Source of the DNA: Agapetus fuscipes
Taxonomy: Eukaryota; Arthropoda; Insecta; Trichoptera; Glossosomatidae
NCBI GenBank assembly: GCA_951799405.1
Contig: OX637333.1
Location: 19,157,960-19,221,959, forward strand
Reading direction: 5' to 3'
Length of the DNA stretch: 64,000 nt
How positions within the stretch are numbered: position 1 is the stretch's first letter; each line of letters begins with the position of its first letter. Of the stretch, positions 32,412 to 42,852 are shown piece after piece. A program made the translations under genes and the position numbers. The notes below the pieces were generated by a model. It searched no databases. It saw nothing but the letters and a program-made list of their open reading frames with translations, and was not told the DNA's origin.

Positions 32412-32660
32412 TATCTTTCACTTCTTGGTTGATATGAGGCTGGCCACCCATGCTGTAAAAATCGCTACACATTTACAATGTCAACTCTGTTTTACGTAAA
32501 GCCAGCTAGAGTTGTAGGGTTTATATTCACTAGGAATTTGAGCTCCCATTTTGTATTACACATACAAAGTATGTAAACGTGAACTAACACTTGTCTCCTT
32601 GTTGACATGCAATTAATATTATTTTAAAATGTGAAAATACTTTTGCAACTTAGATTATGA
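32412..32660 (+). repeat. Family A element, diverged
   Basis: Plus copy with GATATGAGGCTGGCCACCCA, GTTGTAGGGTTTATATTCAC and TTTTGCAACTTAGATTATGA. Confidence 0.75.
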
Positions 32661-32838
32661 ATATAAAGTACACATTGAAAGGGTGCAAAACATTTTATAT
32701 TATAATCTTCGACTTAAAGTATGAAAGCAAAGTTGACGCTTTTGTGCATAGCCAATATTTACAGAAATATATCATAGCTTTGAGAGAATCCTTCCGAGTC
32801 TAGAAGCTTTCGTGAGAAGGATAATGTAGTGACAATAC

Positions 32839-33268
32839 GCGTATATCTGGATTTATGTCAGGCGGTGTACGCGCTCTAAAAGCGTATATCTGGATTTATG
32901 TCAGGCGGTGTACGCGCTCTAAAAGCGTATATTTGGATTTATGTCAGGCGGTGTACGCGCTCTAAAAGCGTATATCTGGATTTATGTCAGGCGGTGTACG
33001 CGCTCTAAAAGCGTATATCTGGATTTATGTCAGGCGGTGTACGCGCTCTAAAAGCGTATATCTGGATTTATGTCAGGCGGTGTACGCGCTCTAAAAGCGT
33101 ATATCTGGATTTATGTCAGGCGGTGTACGCGCTCTAAAAGCGTATATCTGGATTTATGTCAGGCGGTGTACGCGCTCTAAAAGCGTATATCTGGATTTAT
33201 GTCAGGCGGTGTACGCGCTCTAAAAGCGTATATCTGGATTTATGTCAGGCGGTGTACGCGCTCTAAAA
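32839..33268 (+). repeat. Ten 43-bp tandem repeats (satellite)
   Basis: Exactly 430 bp: ten units beginning GCGTATATCTGGATTTATGT and ending GTACGCGCTCTAAAA. The only difference seen is ATTTGG for ATCTGG in unit 3. Each unit carries GCGTA near its start and TACGC near its end, so each can form a hairpin. The array is young or homogenised. Confidence 0.95.
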
Positions 33269-33737
33269 GAGATTGGAAAGTCAATATGCCGACTTCACTT
33301 TCCTTTACGTTTACGACCATGGCGTTCACCTAAAAATGAACCGAAATTCAAAGAGCGCCGGTACTAAGTATTTTAGTTCACTACATATTTTTAGCAAAGC
33401 GCAATACATAGGTTTGACTGTAGATTTATACTTGGGGAGGCAGAAAGGATCTGCCTTAAATTTATTGACTTCTTCGGATCCAATTTTGTTATCCTTATGT
33501 AAAGTTCACAACTAAATGTGGAGATATCTTCTGGCATATTTTGACCTATGTGAAAGGTTTTCTTTATCAAAAATTCTTCAATTTAACCAAAAGTTTTCGA
33601 TATTTCTCAGTAAAGTCTGTGATTGCGATACATCAAAATAATTAGAATGTACTAAAAGGTCAACGATATTTTCCTATAATGTGGAGGGCAAGACTACATT
33701 AGGGCAATAAGAATTTATCAAAAGGTCTATGACATTT

Positions 33738-34050
33738 CCCAATAAGGTCCGTAGTCCAGTGGCAATATTTCGAACTGGTAAATGGAAGGTTGTGGACTCG
33801 AATCCCATCGGAGCACTAAAAATACCATTTATATTTCCAAATGTGCTCTTTGCTGGGTTGAAAGATTCATACACCTTTACCAAAGACCGGTCACTGAAGG
33901 GTCCATCCAACCTTACAACAACTGGGTCTTGCTTGAGAATTGGCGCTTTCTACAGCGACGATCAAGCTTGAAGAGGGCTCTTGAGGTGGGATACACACAA
34001 AAACAGCGCTCACCAAATAAATCATCCTTATATTATTATTATTATTCAGG
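33738..34050 (+). repeat. SINE2, full length, (ATT)n tail
   Basis: tRNA-like head GGTCCGTAGTCCAGTGGCAA with B box GGACTCGAATCCC, body AAAGACCGGTCACTGAAGGG and CTTGAGAATTGGCGCTTTCT, and tail (ATT)n at 34034-34047. Satellite sequence lies on both sides. Confidence 0.82.
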
Positions 34051-34436
34051 TATGTGATAGGGGCATATCAGAATAAATGAAGTATATTTAAAGGTCTACG
34101 ACAAATTTCATCAAGGCAATGAGAATATATTAAATAGTCTACGACAGGTCTACATCAAGGCAACGAGAATTTATCAAAAGGTCTAAGACAGATTCCAATA
34201 AGGACTATGCCAGGGACACATCAGGGCAATGAGATTTTAACAACAGATTAACGACAATTGCCAATGCATAGAGTAAGATCTACAACAAGTCTACAAGAAG
34301 GAAATGAGAATATAACGAAAGGTCTACGACAATTCCGAATTAAATCTGCGGCAGGTCTACATTAGGGCAATGAAAATTTATCAAAAGGTCTACGATAATT
34401 TCTCTAAGGTCTACTTAAAGAAACGCAACTAAGGTG

Positions 34437-34700
34437 CACATAAAGTGTAACTTCTTGCCTACGTTATCCTTGGAGGAGTCGGAAGTGGCGATTCGGGAAC
34501 TATTTATTTTAACAGGTAGGGGGACCGGCCACACCAACCACTTTTGTTGAAGTAGAGGTTTCCCAGCTCTCGAGAGGGCAAGTTATCATTTTTTGTGAGG
34601 GCTGAGTAAACCTTGCCGGTATTTACTTTGGATTTAAATATATTATAGCACCGAAAAGGGAAATCATTTCTGACACCCTCGGTGCAAGCCGAGAGTAAGG
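34437..34700 (-). repeat. SINE1 without head
   Basis: Minus copy from the 3' end (GTGTAACTTCTTGCCTACGT) to GACACCCTCGGTG. The tRNA head is missing, replaced by other sequence at 34700. Confidence 0.75.
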
Positions 34701-34939
34701 ATCCATCACTGCCTCAGGTTCTTCAACCTAAAAGTTCTCCATTTTAACACGAAGCCCATCGAACCTATTTTGTACCCTATTTGATGATTGTTAGAGCGAA
34801 TAGTTATTTTTTAGAGCTATGTGAGTTATGCTCCAACTTGAGATAAGTATGTATTGGAATCTGTTCACCTATTTAATTCTCTAATCTAATCTAATCAAGT
34901 TGTAAAAGGTCTAAGAAAATTTACAATTGATACCTAACA

Positions 34940-35255
34940 CAACTAAACTACACATAAAGTGTGACTTCTTTCCACGTTCTAGCTGTAAAGTTTTTATGTG
35001 GTGAGTCGAACCAATTATTTTTGGGATAAAGGGGCAGGCCTTTCGCCAACCTCTACAATTGAAGACTGAAGTGGGGGTTTCCGAGCTCCCATGGTAATCA
35101 TTTATTGTGAAGACTGAATAAGCCTTGCCAATATTTTATTTTTGGTTTAAAATCAACACCAAAACGGGAAATTATTTTTGACACCATCGGTGGGATTCGA
35201 CCCCGAGCTTTCGGATTGGAATGCAAGCACTCTACCAACTGAGCTATCAACCGGA
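34940..35255 (-). repeat. SINE1, full length
   Basis: Minus copy with intact head: A box inverse CCAACTGAGCTA (35240-35251), B box inverse GGGATTCGACCCC, body and 3' end ACTACACATAAAGTGTGAC. Pol III promoter boxes are well kept. Confidence 0.82.
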
Positions 35256-36017
35256 CATAACGCCCACAATAATCCTTCCAAAGATCGTCAATAAGTATAC
35301 GGCAAGTCTATTCAAATCAACAACAGCGTTTAACGAGTAATAACTGTCTACGATCAGTAGGTATTCATCAAACCGCTGGAACTTCATAATAAAGGCTACG
35401 AAATTAAAACTACTTTGTAATCCATTTACAATTCATAAGAAACTCCACGAAACCCGAACTTACGCATTGAATTTAATTACATAATAGTTAGCAAACTAGC
35501 TCAGATATCTCATAAACTTAAAAACTTCACGTTTAAACTCAATCGAAGCGTTTACCCAAAAATCTACAGAATCTAACACAGCACCTCCAAGTGGGCGTTA
35601 CACTTTCCGTACATATTTGCTATGGTTGAACTAATTGAGGTATAATATATTTGAGATTCCTTGTTAAGTTTAAAAGTTTTCGGATCGCAAGTTGATGAGA
35701 TGGCTTTGGTGTTGCGGTCTGCTTTCAGGGATCCACATTCTGGTCACGCGTTGGAGAGGATCCTGCGGAAGACTCCGCGGAACGTAAATAATGGTATAAC
35801 AAGAATATACTGAGGAAGATAGGAGCGTGTTGTGCAGTGAGACGGTAAATAGAAGAGACTGCGAGAATATATGGAGAGCATTACAGCATTTTGTATGCAT
35901 GTAAGAGTTCACATTTCGAGCATATGGTAACGAGTTCAATATCTTTTATAAACTTCCATTCCGTTAAAGTTGGTTAAGACAAATTTAAACTACTTAAAAA
36001 GTTATAGTTTTCTTTTT

Positions 36018-36240
36018 TAAATTCAATTGGAAAAACAAAGTTGTAAGTAATTCACTTTTATTTATTTTGTTGTTTTAACGTTTTCACCTAATAAGGCATC
36101 TTCAGAAGCATAATTGTTTATTAAGATTCCTTATTAGGCGAAAACGTTTGAGCAAAAAATAAAAAAAATTAAATTAAAACTTTGTTTTTCTAATTGAATT
36201 AAAAAAAATACACTGTGTTAACAGAGATACCCTTAAAATA
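36018..36240. other. Head-to-head Penelope-like ends with hammerhead-like cores
   Basis: Two inverted arms of about 90-120 bp meet near 36112. Each carries CTTATTAGG(T/C)GAAAACGTT; the left arm on minus also has CTGAAGA (36099-36105 inverted) and the right arm a decayed TTAAGA. Outward both continue into AAAACAAAGTT and AATTGAATT/AATTCAATT blocks. Such inverted ends are known from Penelope-like elements. No reverse transcriptase remains. Confidence 0.6.
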
Positions 36241-36299
36241 TAAAGTTATAGTCGTTTGATATATATGCGTATTATGATTAACTTTTAAGGTTAATTGCC

Positions 36300-36420
36300 A
36301 TGTTCATTCTCAATCGTCGTGCAGAAAGGATGCCTCCTGAAACGTTGGCTACGTCGCGAAAAAAACAACGAATGTACAATAACCGTTCGTCTTATATCCG
36401 TTAAGTGTTATTAATCTAGA
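36300..36420 (+). repeat. Penelope-like end motif, second type
   Basis: GTCGTGCAGAAAGGATGCCT then CCTGAAACGTTGGCTACG. On minus at 45690-45780 a related segment has GTCGTGCAGAGAGGGATGCC and CAACGAAACGTC. Both end near TTCGTCTTATATCC. Confidence 0.5.
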
Positions 36421-36564
36421 AGCTTAATTCAAATATGTCAATAAGTGTTCAATGTCACAAGAAAAGCATGAAAAATTTAATGCTACGAACTCTTAATCAG
36501 AGAATCGGAAGTATCGACCTTCAAAATTAGCACAATAAACCGGTTAGAAGCTTTTGCAATGTCG

Positions 36565-36629
36565 AGGCACCAAAGGATGTCACGCATTCCTTGATCTATT
36601 CAAGGAATGCGTGACATCCTTTGGTGCCT
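36565..36629. repeat. Perfect 30-bp hairpin, 5-nt loop
   Basis: AGGCACCAAAGGATGTCACG... (36565-36594) and its exact inverse (36600-36629) are separated by TCTAT. The right arm runs into the dehydrogenase-like fragment, so the left arm looks like a short inverted copy of it. It could be an inverted duplication, a small-RNA precursor or an assembly artefact. Confidence 0.9.
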
Positions 36630-36690
36630 GGTCAACAACGCTGGTGTTCTTCACAGAGCCCGCATCGATAAGAAGTTGCTGACCAATACC
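36607..36690 (+). pseudogene. Short-chain dehydrogenase-like exon fragment
   Basis: The frame reads DILWCLVNNAGVLHRARID. NNAG at residues 10-13 of the frame is the conserved segment after the cofactor domain in classical short-chain dehydrogenases/reductases, and LW-x-LVNNAG is the usual form. The catalytic YxxxK is not present and the frame then becomes unlike the family. It may be a captured or decayed exon, or a chance match. Confidence 0.35.
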
Positions 36691-37249
36691 AAAGCACGAC
36701 GGTGTCATACTCGGGACATATGCCCTGATATATGTCCGAAAGACGAGAAATTATGCGAGACACGAGAAACAATCTTCGAAGGTGGGATGAACGAATCCCA
36801 CGGATGTTCAACGGCATGAGGTCAGGAAGTCCGGGCTGCCATCTGATAATTAAAAAAAAAACATCCATCGAAAAAGACAGTTGTATTATTAAAAAACAGT
36901 CAGGATATTTAATAGTAGAGGTAAAGGAAGAAAAAAGGAGTATCATATTTTTTTACAAATTCAGATTTTGGTTTTGAAAAAGGTAATTGAATTTGTACCA
37001 GTCTTTTTCAAATGATCGCAATCAATTATTTATACAAATTTTTCATTCAATATTTTCTCTTTAAAAAAGGCCAACAAGGCTTTAATATAAGGTCGGCCTT
37101 AAGGGAGTCTTAAGTTATCTTGTTAAACCGCAAAAAGATTAACGAATTAAAGGATTAAATTTTATTACAAATCCTTTTTGCATAACAATGGCGCCCGGAG
37201 GGAAACAGGGTTGTAAATCGTAAGTTCAGTGCTTGCCAAACTGTGTTCC

Positions 37250-37555
37250 GTAGTGCAGATCTGTGCCACTTTAAGTGTTTCCTCTGCATATTTGGTCGAT
37301 AACACAATGTTAGAGAGCTTGCTTTCCGTGCCAAAGAGCTAGAGTTCAATCCCCACAAAGCGTATCAAAAAATATTTTTAGTTTTGATGTTTATTTCAAA
37401 CCCAAAATCCAAATACCGGCAAGGTCTACTGCAGCTACAAAAAGCAAACCTGCCCCTTTGGAAGCAAGTGAAATGGTTGGCGTCAAACCGTCTTCTTGTG
37501 AATATAAATAGATTCCAGTTGCCACATGTGATTCCTTTGGGGACAACACTTATCT
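37250..37555 (+). repeat. SINE1, decayed head
   Basis: Body TGTTTATTTCAAACCCAAAA, AATACCGGCAAGGTCTACTG, CCCCTTTGGAAGC and GCCACATGTGATTCC in order on plus. Only the B-box side GAGTTCAATCCCCAC of the head is clear. Confidence 0.7.
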
Positions 37556-38104
37556 AAAAACTATATACCTACAAAGTACTAAACTATAAAAAAGTGGTGA
37601 TTCAATTTTTTAAAATCATTTTGAACATGATAACGCGGTAGTCTGTCGAACATTTTCTATTAACCAATTTTTGGGATGGGAATAAAAAACAGGTTAGGGA
37701 TTCCCGCGCTGGCGGATAAAGATGTGGGTAATAAGTAATCGAGTATTCATTGGAGTCTCCCGGCCCGGCGGCCATCTTGGCTTGAATTACATTTATCTTA
37801 CGAGGATCCCATCACGCCCTGATCACTAATTCCAACAAAAAATCCTTTGTTACATCTTGGAAAGCAGGGCTTAGACAAGCACCCGGGATTCAAGAATGTT
37901 TGAAGATGAATAAAATTACAAATTCCAAGTGAGACTGATTATTTAACAATTACAAAATATGACCTCTGCACGACACACTTTTAATTACAAGATTTCTGAA
38001 GTGTCACATTACAATTCAATCTCAATTTAAGTACAAGTTCATTGTTGGACAAGCTGTCTAAATAAAAAAATTAAAACTTCGGGGAGAGAGAACAAGAAAC
38101 GAGA
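37556..38104. other. Spacer with GC-richer block
   Basis: 37680-37860 is richer in G+C and contains GCGGCCATCTTGGC (YY1-like). No coding frame. Function unknown. Confidence 0.35.
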
Positions 38105-38284
38105 GTTTTGCAGTTCCTGTTCTCATTTCTTGCGAAGGCTGAGTAAACCTTGCCGGTATTTTTATTTTGAGTTTGACTTAATCACCGAAACGGGGATTCA
38201 TTTCTGACACACTTTCGTGGGGATTGAACCCTAGCCATCACGCAAGGAACGCAAGCATTCTACCAACTGCGCTATCAACCGGAC
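38105..38284 (-). repeat. SINE1 head half
   Basis: Minus copy with TTCTCATTTCTTGCGAAGGC, AAACCTTGCCGGTATTTTTA, and the tRNA-like head ending GCGCTATCAACCGGAC. Confidence 0.75.
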
Positions 38285-38334
38285 TTATTAAACAAATTAT
38301 TACCGGGAAAAGGTAAAATATTGGTTAGTTGTTT

Positions 38335-38755
38335 CTTCTTCTTCTTCTTGTGCCACTTCTAACGAAGATCGGCGATCATCATAGCTATTTTGATTTTTGA
38401 TGCTGCGGCTCGAAACAGGGCCTTGGTGCTTCTGCCGAACCACTGTCGCAGGTTCTTCAGCCATGATGTCCTTCGGCGTCCCTGAGATCTTCTCCCCTCA
38501 ATCTTACCCTGAATGATAAGATGAAGGAGACGGTACTTCTCATTTCTCATAATGTGACCGAAGTACATTAGCTTTCTTTGCTTAATGGTAGGCAGGAGCT
38601 CCTTTGTAGTGCGCATTCGTTGAAGGACTTCTTCATTTGTGACTCGATCACGCCAAGAGATCCGAAGCATTTTTCGGTATAGACACATCTCGAATGCTTC
38701 AATTCGTCTCTCCAGTGCCTGCGTGAGAGTCCATCCCTCCATACCATACAGAGCG
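38335..38755 (-). mobile_element. 5'-truncated RTE-like LINE with 15-bp target duplication
   Basis: ATTGGTTAGTTGTTT occurs at 38320-38334 and 38756-38770, exactly flanking the insert. The 3' end on minus is a short UTR and (GAA)n tail. Truncation at the 5' end plus a long target duplication is the mark of target-primed reverse transcription. Confidence 0.9.
38359..38755 (-). pseudogene. LINE ORF2 C-terminus, open
   Basis: Reads ALYGMEGWTLTQALERRIEA then CLYRKMLRISWRDRVTNEEV and YFGHIMRN, then GRRSQGRRRTSWLKNLRQW and stop. This is the well-known C-terminal block of an insect non-LTR ORF2 (ERRIEAFEMWCYRRMLRISW type). About 130 codons remain with no stop or shift, so the copy is fairly young, but polymerase and endonuclease domains are truncated away. 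Confidence 0.85.
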
Positions 38756-39038
38756 ATTGGTTAGTTGTTTGATGAGCAGCAATTTTTCCCGAATTTTTGT
38801 TCCGACTCCATTGTTATCCCACTCATGTTGAATTACATACAATATCAAACATCACTTAGTGATAAGTGCTTCGTTTAGCTGCGCGAGTCACGCATAATTT
38901 GTGGTTTTGGTTTGCGGAAACCATTGATGTGGCAACCCTGTTTCTATCCATTAGCCCAGTACATTATTATCCAACGTACGTACGCCCTACGTCAATGAAT
39001 GATTTTACGTGTATTTTATATAAAGTGATTCAACCAAA

Positions 39039-39135
39039 AATGTATGTTAACTAAACAGCGCCTCTAAAGAGCGTTTTAATTCTGATATACATAGTTTTGG
39101 TAAATTGAACGTAAGTTTTTATGCTTGGGGTCTGC
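39039..39135. repeat. MITE-F related segment
   Basis: AAAATGTATGTTAACTAAAC, GCGCCTCTAAAGAGCGTTTT and AGTTTTGGTAAATTGAACG match MITE-F. GCTTGGGGT at 39123 matches its right terminal repeat. Confidence 0.55.
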
Positions 39136-39265
39136 CTTTAGCTTAGGCAGCAAGAACCAATCTGTAGGTATCTTAATGATTAGCTTCCCTAAAATAGCAT
39201 TATCAAAATGTCCTTTAAATAAGTGTCAGTAACATATTTGGCAAGCGCTAAGAAATCGGAAAGAG

Positions 39266-39595
39266 TTCGGTCTATAGCTCAGTTGGTAGAATAATTGCAT
39301 TCTATGCCTGCGAGCCGAGAATAAAGATTCAATGCCCAAAGTGGGTGTGAGAAATGGTTTGCCGTTTTAATGTTTATTGCAAACCAAAAATAAAATACCG
39401 GCAAAGTTTACTGAGCTTTCACAAGAAATGACATTCAATCCTATCGGGAGCTGGAAACCTCCCACTTGAAAAATTAAATGGCTTGCGTAAGGCCGAGCCC
39501 CTTATCTTAGAAATAAAAAATGCTTACGCCATCATGCATGGGACACCTTCGGGTGGTAGTGGTAGGAAGTATCACTTTACGTGAAGCTTAGTTTC
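39266..39595 (+). repeat. SINE1, full length
   Basis: Plus copy with tRNA-like A box TAGCTCAGTTGGTAGAAT, weak B box AGATTCAATGC, complete body, and 3' end GTGAAGCTTAGTTTC. Confidence 0.8.
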
Positions 39596-39739
39596 ATAGG
39601 AAGAAATTGCAGCATTGCTTCAAACCGTTTCTAAGATTGAGCAGAGAAAAAATGACAATGTAACTTATGCAAAGAAAAAACAGCTTGAGCATTTCAAATT
39701 TATTTACAGGGCAGTTTAACAACACTTTTCTACACTTGA

Positions 39740-39975
39740 TCTCATTAAGGGTACACGCTGTCCCACCGCCCATTCCGCGACACAAGCTAGCGCCCCCTCT
39801 CGTACGCGAGATAACGCCCTATTGTTCATCGCTACACTCGAAAAGAAAGCAGCCGTGTGACGTCAGAAGGCCGAGCATTGTCTCCACTAATCTCTCCGGG
39901 CCTTTGTCGTGTACTTGTTTCAATTAGAGCGTGCCAAGCCTCTTAATCAGGCGTCCTTCACGTCAACTAACACCG
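39740..39975. promoter_or_regulatory. GC-rich non-repeat block with CRE site
   Basis: CpG-rich segment (CCACCGCCCATTCCGCGACA, CTCTCGTACGCGAG) containing TGACGTCA, the full cAMP-response element. It matches no repeat here and may be conserved regulatory DNA. Inference from composition only. Confidence 0.3.
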
Positions 39976-40216
39976 TCTTATTAGTGCGGAAAAAAAAATA
40001 CAAAATAAAACTTATTACAAGAAATATGCGTTTCACCAAACAATTTTCCCTAGTTAGAAACAGTATGCTCGTAACATTAACAATTAATAAATCGTTCCTT
40101 TCTTTTCAAAATTATTATTAATGTTGAAGAGGTTGTGTGATGACATCGTGAAGATTCGTTTGCTATAAATAAAGCAAAATTAAACCCAAATAAGGTTTTT
40201 CTTCACGAGATTTATT

Positions 40217-40456
40217 CCTTGACTTATAGGTTGGTATGAGGCTGACCACCCATACTGTAAGAAATGGTTCACTTTGCCAATGTCACCCCTGTTTCAGGGA
40301 ATGTCGGCAAGAGTTGCAGGGCTTATGTTCATTTGAGGTTTGGATTTTATTTGTAAGTACACAATCAGCATTTGTAAGCGCGAACTACACGTGTTTGTTT
40401 GTGGGCATACATCTGAGAGCTTTGAATGAATATATCCTTGCAACTTAGATTATAGA
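40217..40456 (+). repeat. Family A element, young subfamily
   Basis: Plus copy from CCTTGACTTATAGG to CAACTTAGATTATAGAT. Nearly the same as copies at 24527, 26690, 61716 and 63259. Confidence 0.9.
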
Positions 40457-40884
40457 TGAGTTTGACATCTCGAGCGTTTTCGGAGGAACACGCCATTTTC
40501 ATAAAAGCAATTGACAAAAAACATAAAATCTTACAACTACAATAATAACTACATATAAATACAAATTCAGCAAGGAGAAAGATTAAGGGGGTGGAGCTAT
40601 GAAATAAGGGGTAATTAATAGGGGTGAAGCTGTAAAGATCCCTAAAATTTATCATACTGCCATTTACTATTTGTATATTAATATATTCATTTACTTGATT
40701 TTTCCCCTTTAAATTTAACTCATTACCTTCCACTTATGAGTACGTGGCATACACCACTAGACTAAAGGCCGGTTTTTTATATGTATTCCTTACGTTTCAA
40801 TTTTGATTTCCTTTTAAAAGCCTTTTCACCCCCTGAAATTTTTGGGGGCATGAATTTTTTCCCAAGAAGAGTTTTCAATATGTG

Positions 40885-40960
40885 CGTAAAGCTCGCCCCG
40901 TTGCCTTTGAAAATAAATAGGTTACACATCCCACATGCGACTTATTGGAGGCGTTTTTTA
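40885..40960 (+). repeat. SINE1 tail-side fragment
   Basis: GAAAATAAATAGGTTACACA, CCCACATGCGACTTATTGG. Confidence 0.55.
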
Positions 40961-41004
40961 TTATTACCTCCTAGATGATAAATAGTTGAATATAACAATT
41001 ACTT

Positions 41005-41285
41005 ATTAGGTGACTGCTGTTTTTGTGTGGCTTAACCTCGAAAGCCCTCTACAAGTCTGATCGTTGCTTACGAAAGCGCCAATTACACAAACAAAACCCA
41101 CTTGTTGTAAGGCTAGGTGGACTTTTGGTGACCGGTCTTTGGTTAACTTTTTTTTTTTGAAAAATAAATGATAACATTTTTTGTGGTCCGCCAAAACTTG
41201 AACCCACGACCATTGGAATACCGCTGAAAAAAAGAAAAGTCTGTCGCGGTAAGCACACGACTACAGACCGGTATTTCCCAATAGT
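41005..41285 (-). repeat. SINE2, diverged
   Basis: Minus copy: GGTGACTGCTGTTTTTGTGT, TACGAAAGCGCCAATTACAC, CTTTTGGTGACCGGTCTTTG and a decayed tRNA-like head ending CTACAGACCGG. Confidence 0.72.
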
Positions 41286-41719
41286 AGATAACTTTATTGA
41301 TTATATTGGAGCTCAATAGGTGTCCTCATCACACTCTCGCTTCATACTTGAGAAAATAATATAAAAGAAAATTCGACATCCAAATTAATGGAGCCGAATT
41401 GAAAATCAACATTTCCAAGGACTCCTTTCTCTGCCTCATTTGTGAACTCAGTATTTCCTGATTTTCTTCAAATAATACCTAAGTATTTTCTTATGTCTTT
41501 TTATGTTCTTGAAATCAATTTAATCAATTTGATATTTATTTAGTTCTTTCTTTAGTTTGATATTAATGACGTCCGCACGTGAATTGACATTTACAAAATT
41601 GTAACATCACCCGGCTGGGTTGCTAGGATATTCATACAAATATTTGGTTATTGGTTGACGGCAGTTCCAAATTAAAAAATGTTCCGACCTCATTATTCAG
41701 GAAAAAAAATACCGACATT

Positions 41720-41880
41720 AGATTTAATAATAATAATAATAATCTTTTTCTAGCTTACTCACGCGGAGGGTGCAATACGTGACTGGTCATAAAAGAAAGG
41801 TATTACAGATTGTACAAGTTCATACAGAAAAAAAAGTACAGATTTCTTTATAATCGTTACAAGTAGGTAAATCACAGGTA
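41720..41880 (-). mobile_element. LINE 3' end with (ATT)n tail, minus
   Basis: Starts with (TAA)n (41725-41743). On minus it ends GGTCACGTATTGCACCCTCC-like sequence before the tail, matching the LINE 3' end at 21405-21975. Only UTR remains. Confidence 0.65.
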
Positions 41881-41894
41881 CCTACAGACACGTG

Positions 41895-42176
41895 ACTAAG
41901 CTACACATATAGTGTAACCTCTTGCCGGGCTCTCCCCGAAGGGGTCGCATGGGGCGTGTGTAACTTATTTATTTTTACAGGGAAGAAGCCGACCTTACAT
42001 CAACCAGTTCAGTTGAAGTGGGGGTTTCCCAGCACCCAACTCATTTCTTGTAAAGGTTTTATTTTGGGTTTGAAATAAACACCGAAACGGGAAATCATTC
42101 CTGACGCCCTCGGTGGGATTCGAGCCCGAGCTCTCGGCATGGAATGCAAGCACTTTACCAACTGAGCTATCAACCA
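41895..42176 (-). repeat. SINE1, nearly full length
   Basis: Minus copy with a small central deletion. Head boxes are well conserved (GGGATTCGAGCCC, CCAACTGAGCTATCAACC). Confidence 0.8.
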
Positions 42177-42244
42177 AGACAAAGTTCACGAAATCAGAAA
42201 CCATGAGTTGTGGCCGACAGCCGTTTACTCCTGCGGATGTCTGT

Positions 42245-42348
42245 TACTTTGGACAGCCCTGTCGGCTCAATGACAAGTCAATTAGTGGGTTGCGCGTCTT
42301 ACAAGGGAAATGCCAAATACAACGTGACAGGGCTGCCAAAACTGACGG
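42245..42348. repeat. Small fold-back element
   Basis: TTTGGACAGCCCTGTC and GACAGGGCTGCCAAAA are inverted partners about 60 bp apart. MITE-like, noncoding. The superfamily is unknown. Confidence 0.45.
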
Positions 42349-42573
42349 CCACTCAACATCAGCCACACGTGGCGACAACAATCAACAATTTACGACTTCT
42401 TGATCTTCCAAATAATGTTACAATTATTGTTGTTATTCTTAATGAGAAAAAACAAGTACTTAAGGACCGAAAAAATGGCGATTGATAGATAATACTGGCT
42501 TTTGTTTTTTATTATTAATTTTCTTGTTTTGTTACAATGTATTTTTTAATTTTTCATATTTTACCATTTTTTT

Positions 42574-42806
42574 CCTTGACTTATAGGTTTGTATGATACA
42601 GTAAAAATTGATTTACTTTGCCAATGTAACTCCCGCTCCCGGGATAGTTGCAGGAATTATGTTCATTTAAGATTGCGTTTTTATTAAGTACTAAGTATAC
42701 ATGCAGCATGCGTAAGTCCCAAATTCAACGTGTCTATTTGTGAGCATGCTTTTAATATGAACCTTAAATGTTGATATATTCTTGCAACATAGATTGTAGA
42801 TATCTT
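42574..42806 (+). repeat. Family A element, diverged
   Basis: Plus copy from CCTTGACTTATAGG to GCAACATAGATTGTAGA with a deletion at the GACCACCCA block. Confidence 0.78.
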
Positions 42807-42852
42807 ATTGATTTTTATTTATTGTATTTTAGTTGAGATATTACATGCTATG

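Larger units (their letters stand above)
33540..35400 (+). repeat. Decayed long-period satellite broken by SINEs
   Basis: Recurring blocks of AGGTCTACGACAATT, AATAAGGTC, CTACATCAAGGCAATGAGAA and TTATCAAAAGGTCTA appear from about 33600 to 34430, then as traces at 34905 and 35285-35400. The period is roughly 60-80 bp. SINE2 (33738-34048) and SINE1 copies (34437-34700, 34940-35255) interrupt it. Confidence 0.7.

Noticed and set aside
32839..33268. CRISPR-like array
   Set aside because: The 43-bp units are directly adjacent with no unique spacers, and the window is eukaryotic.
34940..35255. tRNA genes suggested by intact A and B boxes
   Set aside because: The heads continue into SINE1 or SINE2 bodies repeated across the window and lack full cloverleaf pairing, so they are SINE heads.
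36607..36819. Complete short-chain dehydrogenase gene
   Set aside because: Only about 20 residues around NNAG fit. The cofactor glycine motif and YxxxK are absent, so at most it is a fragment.
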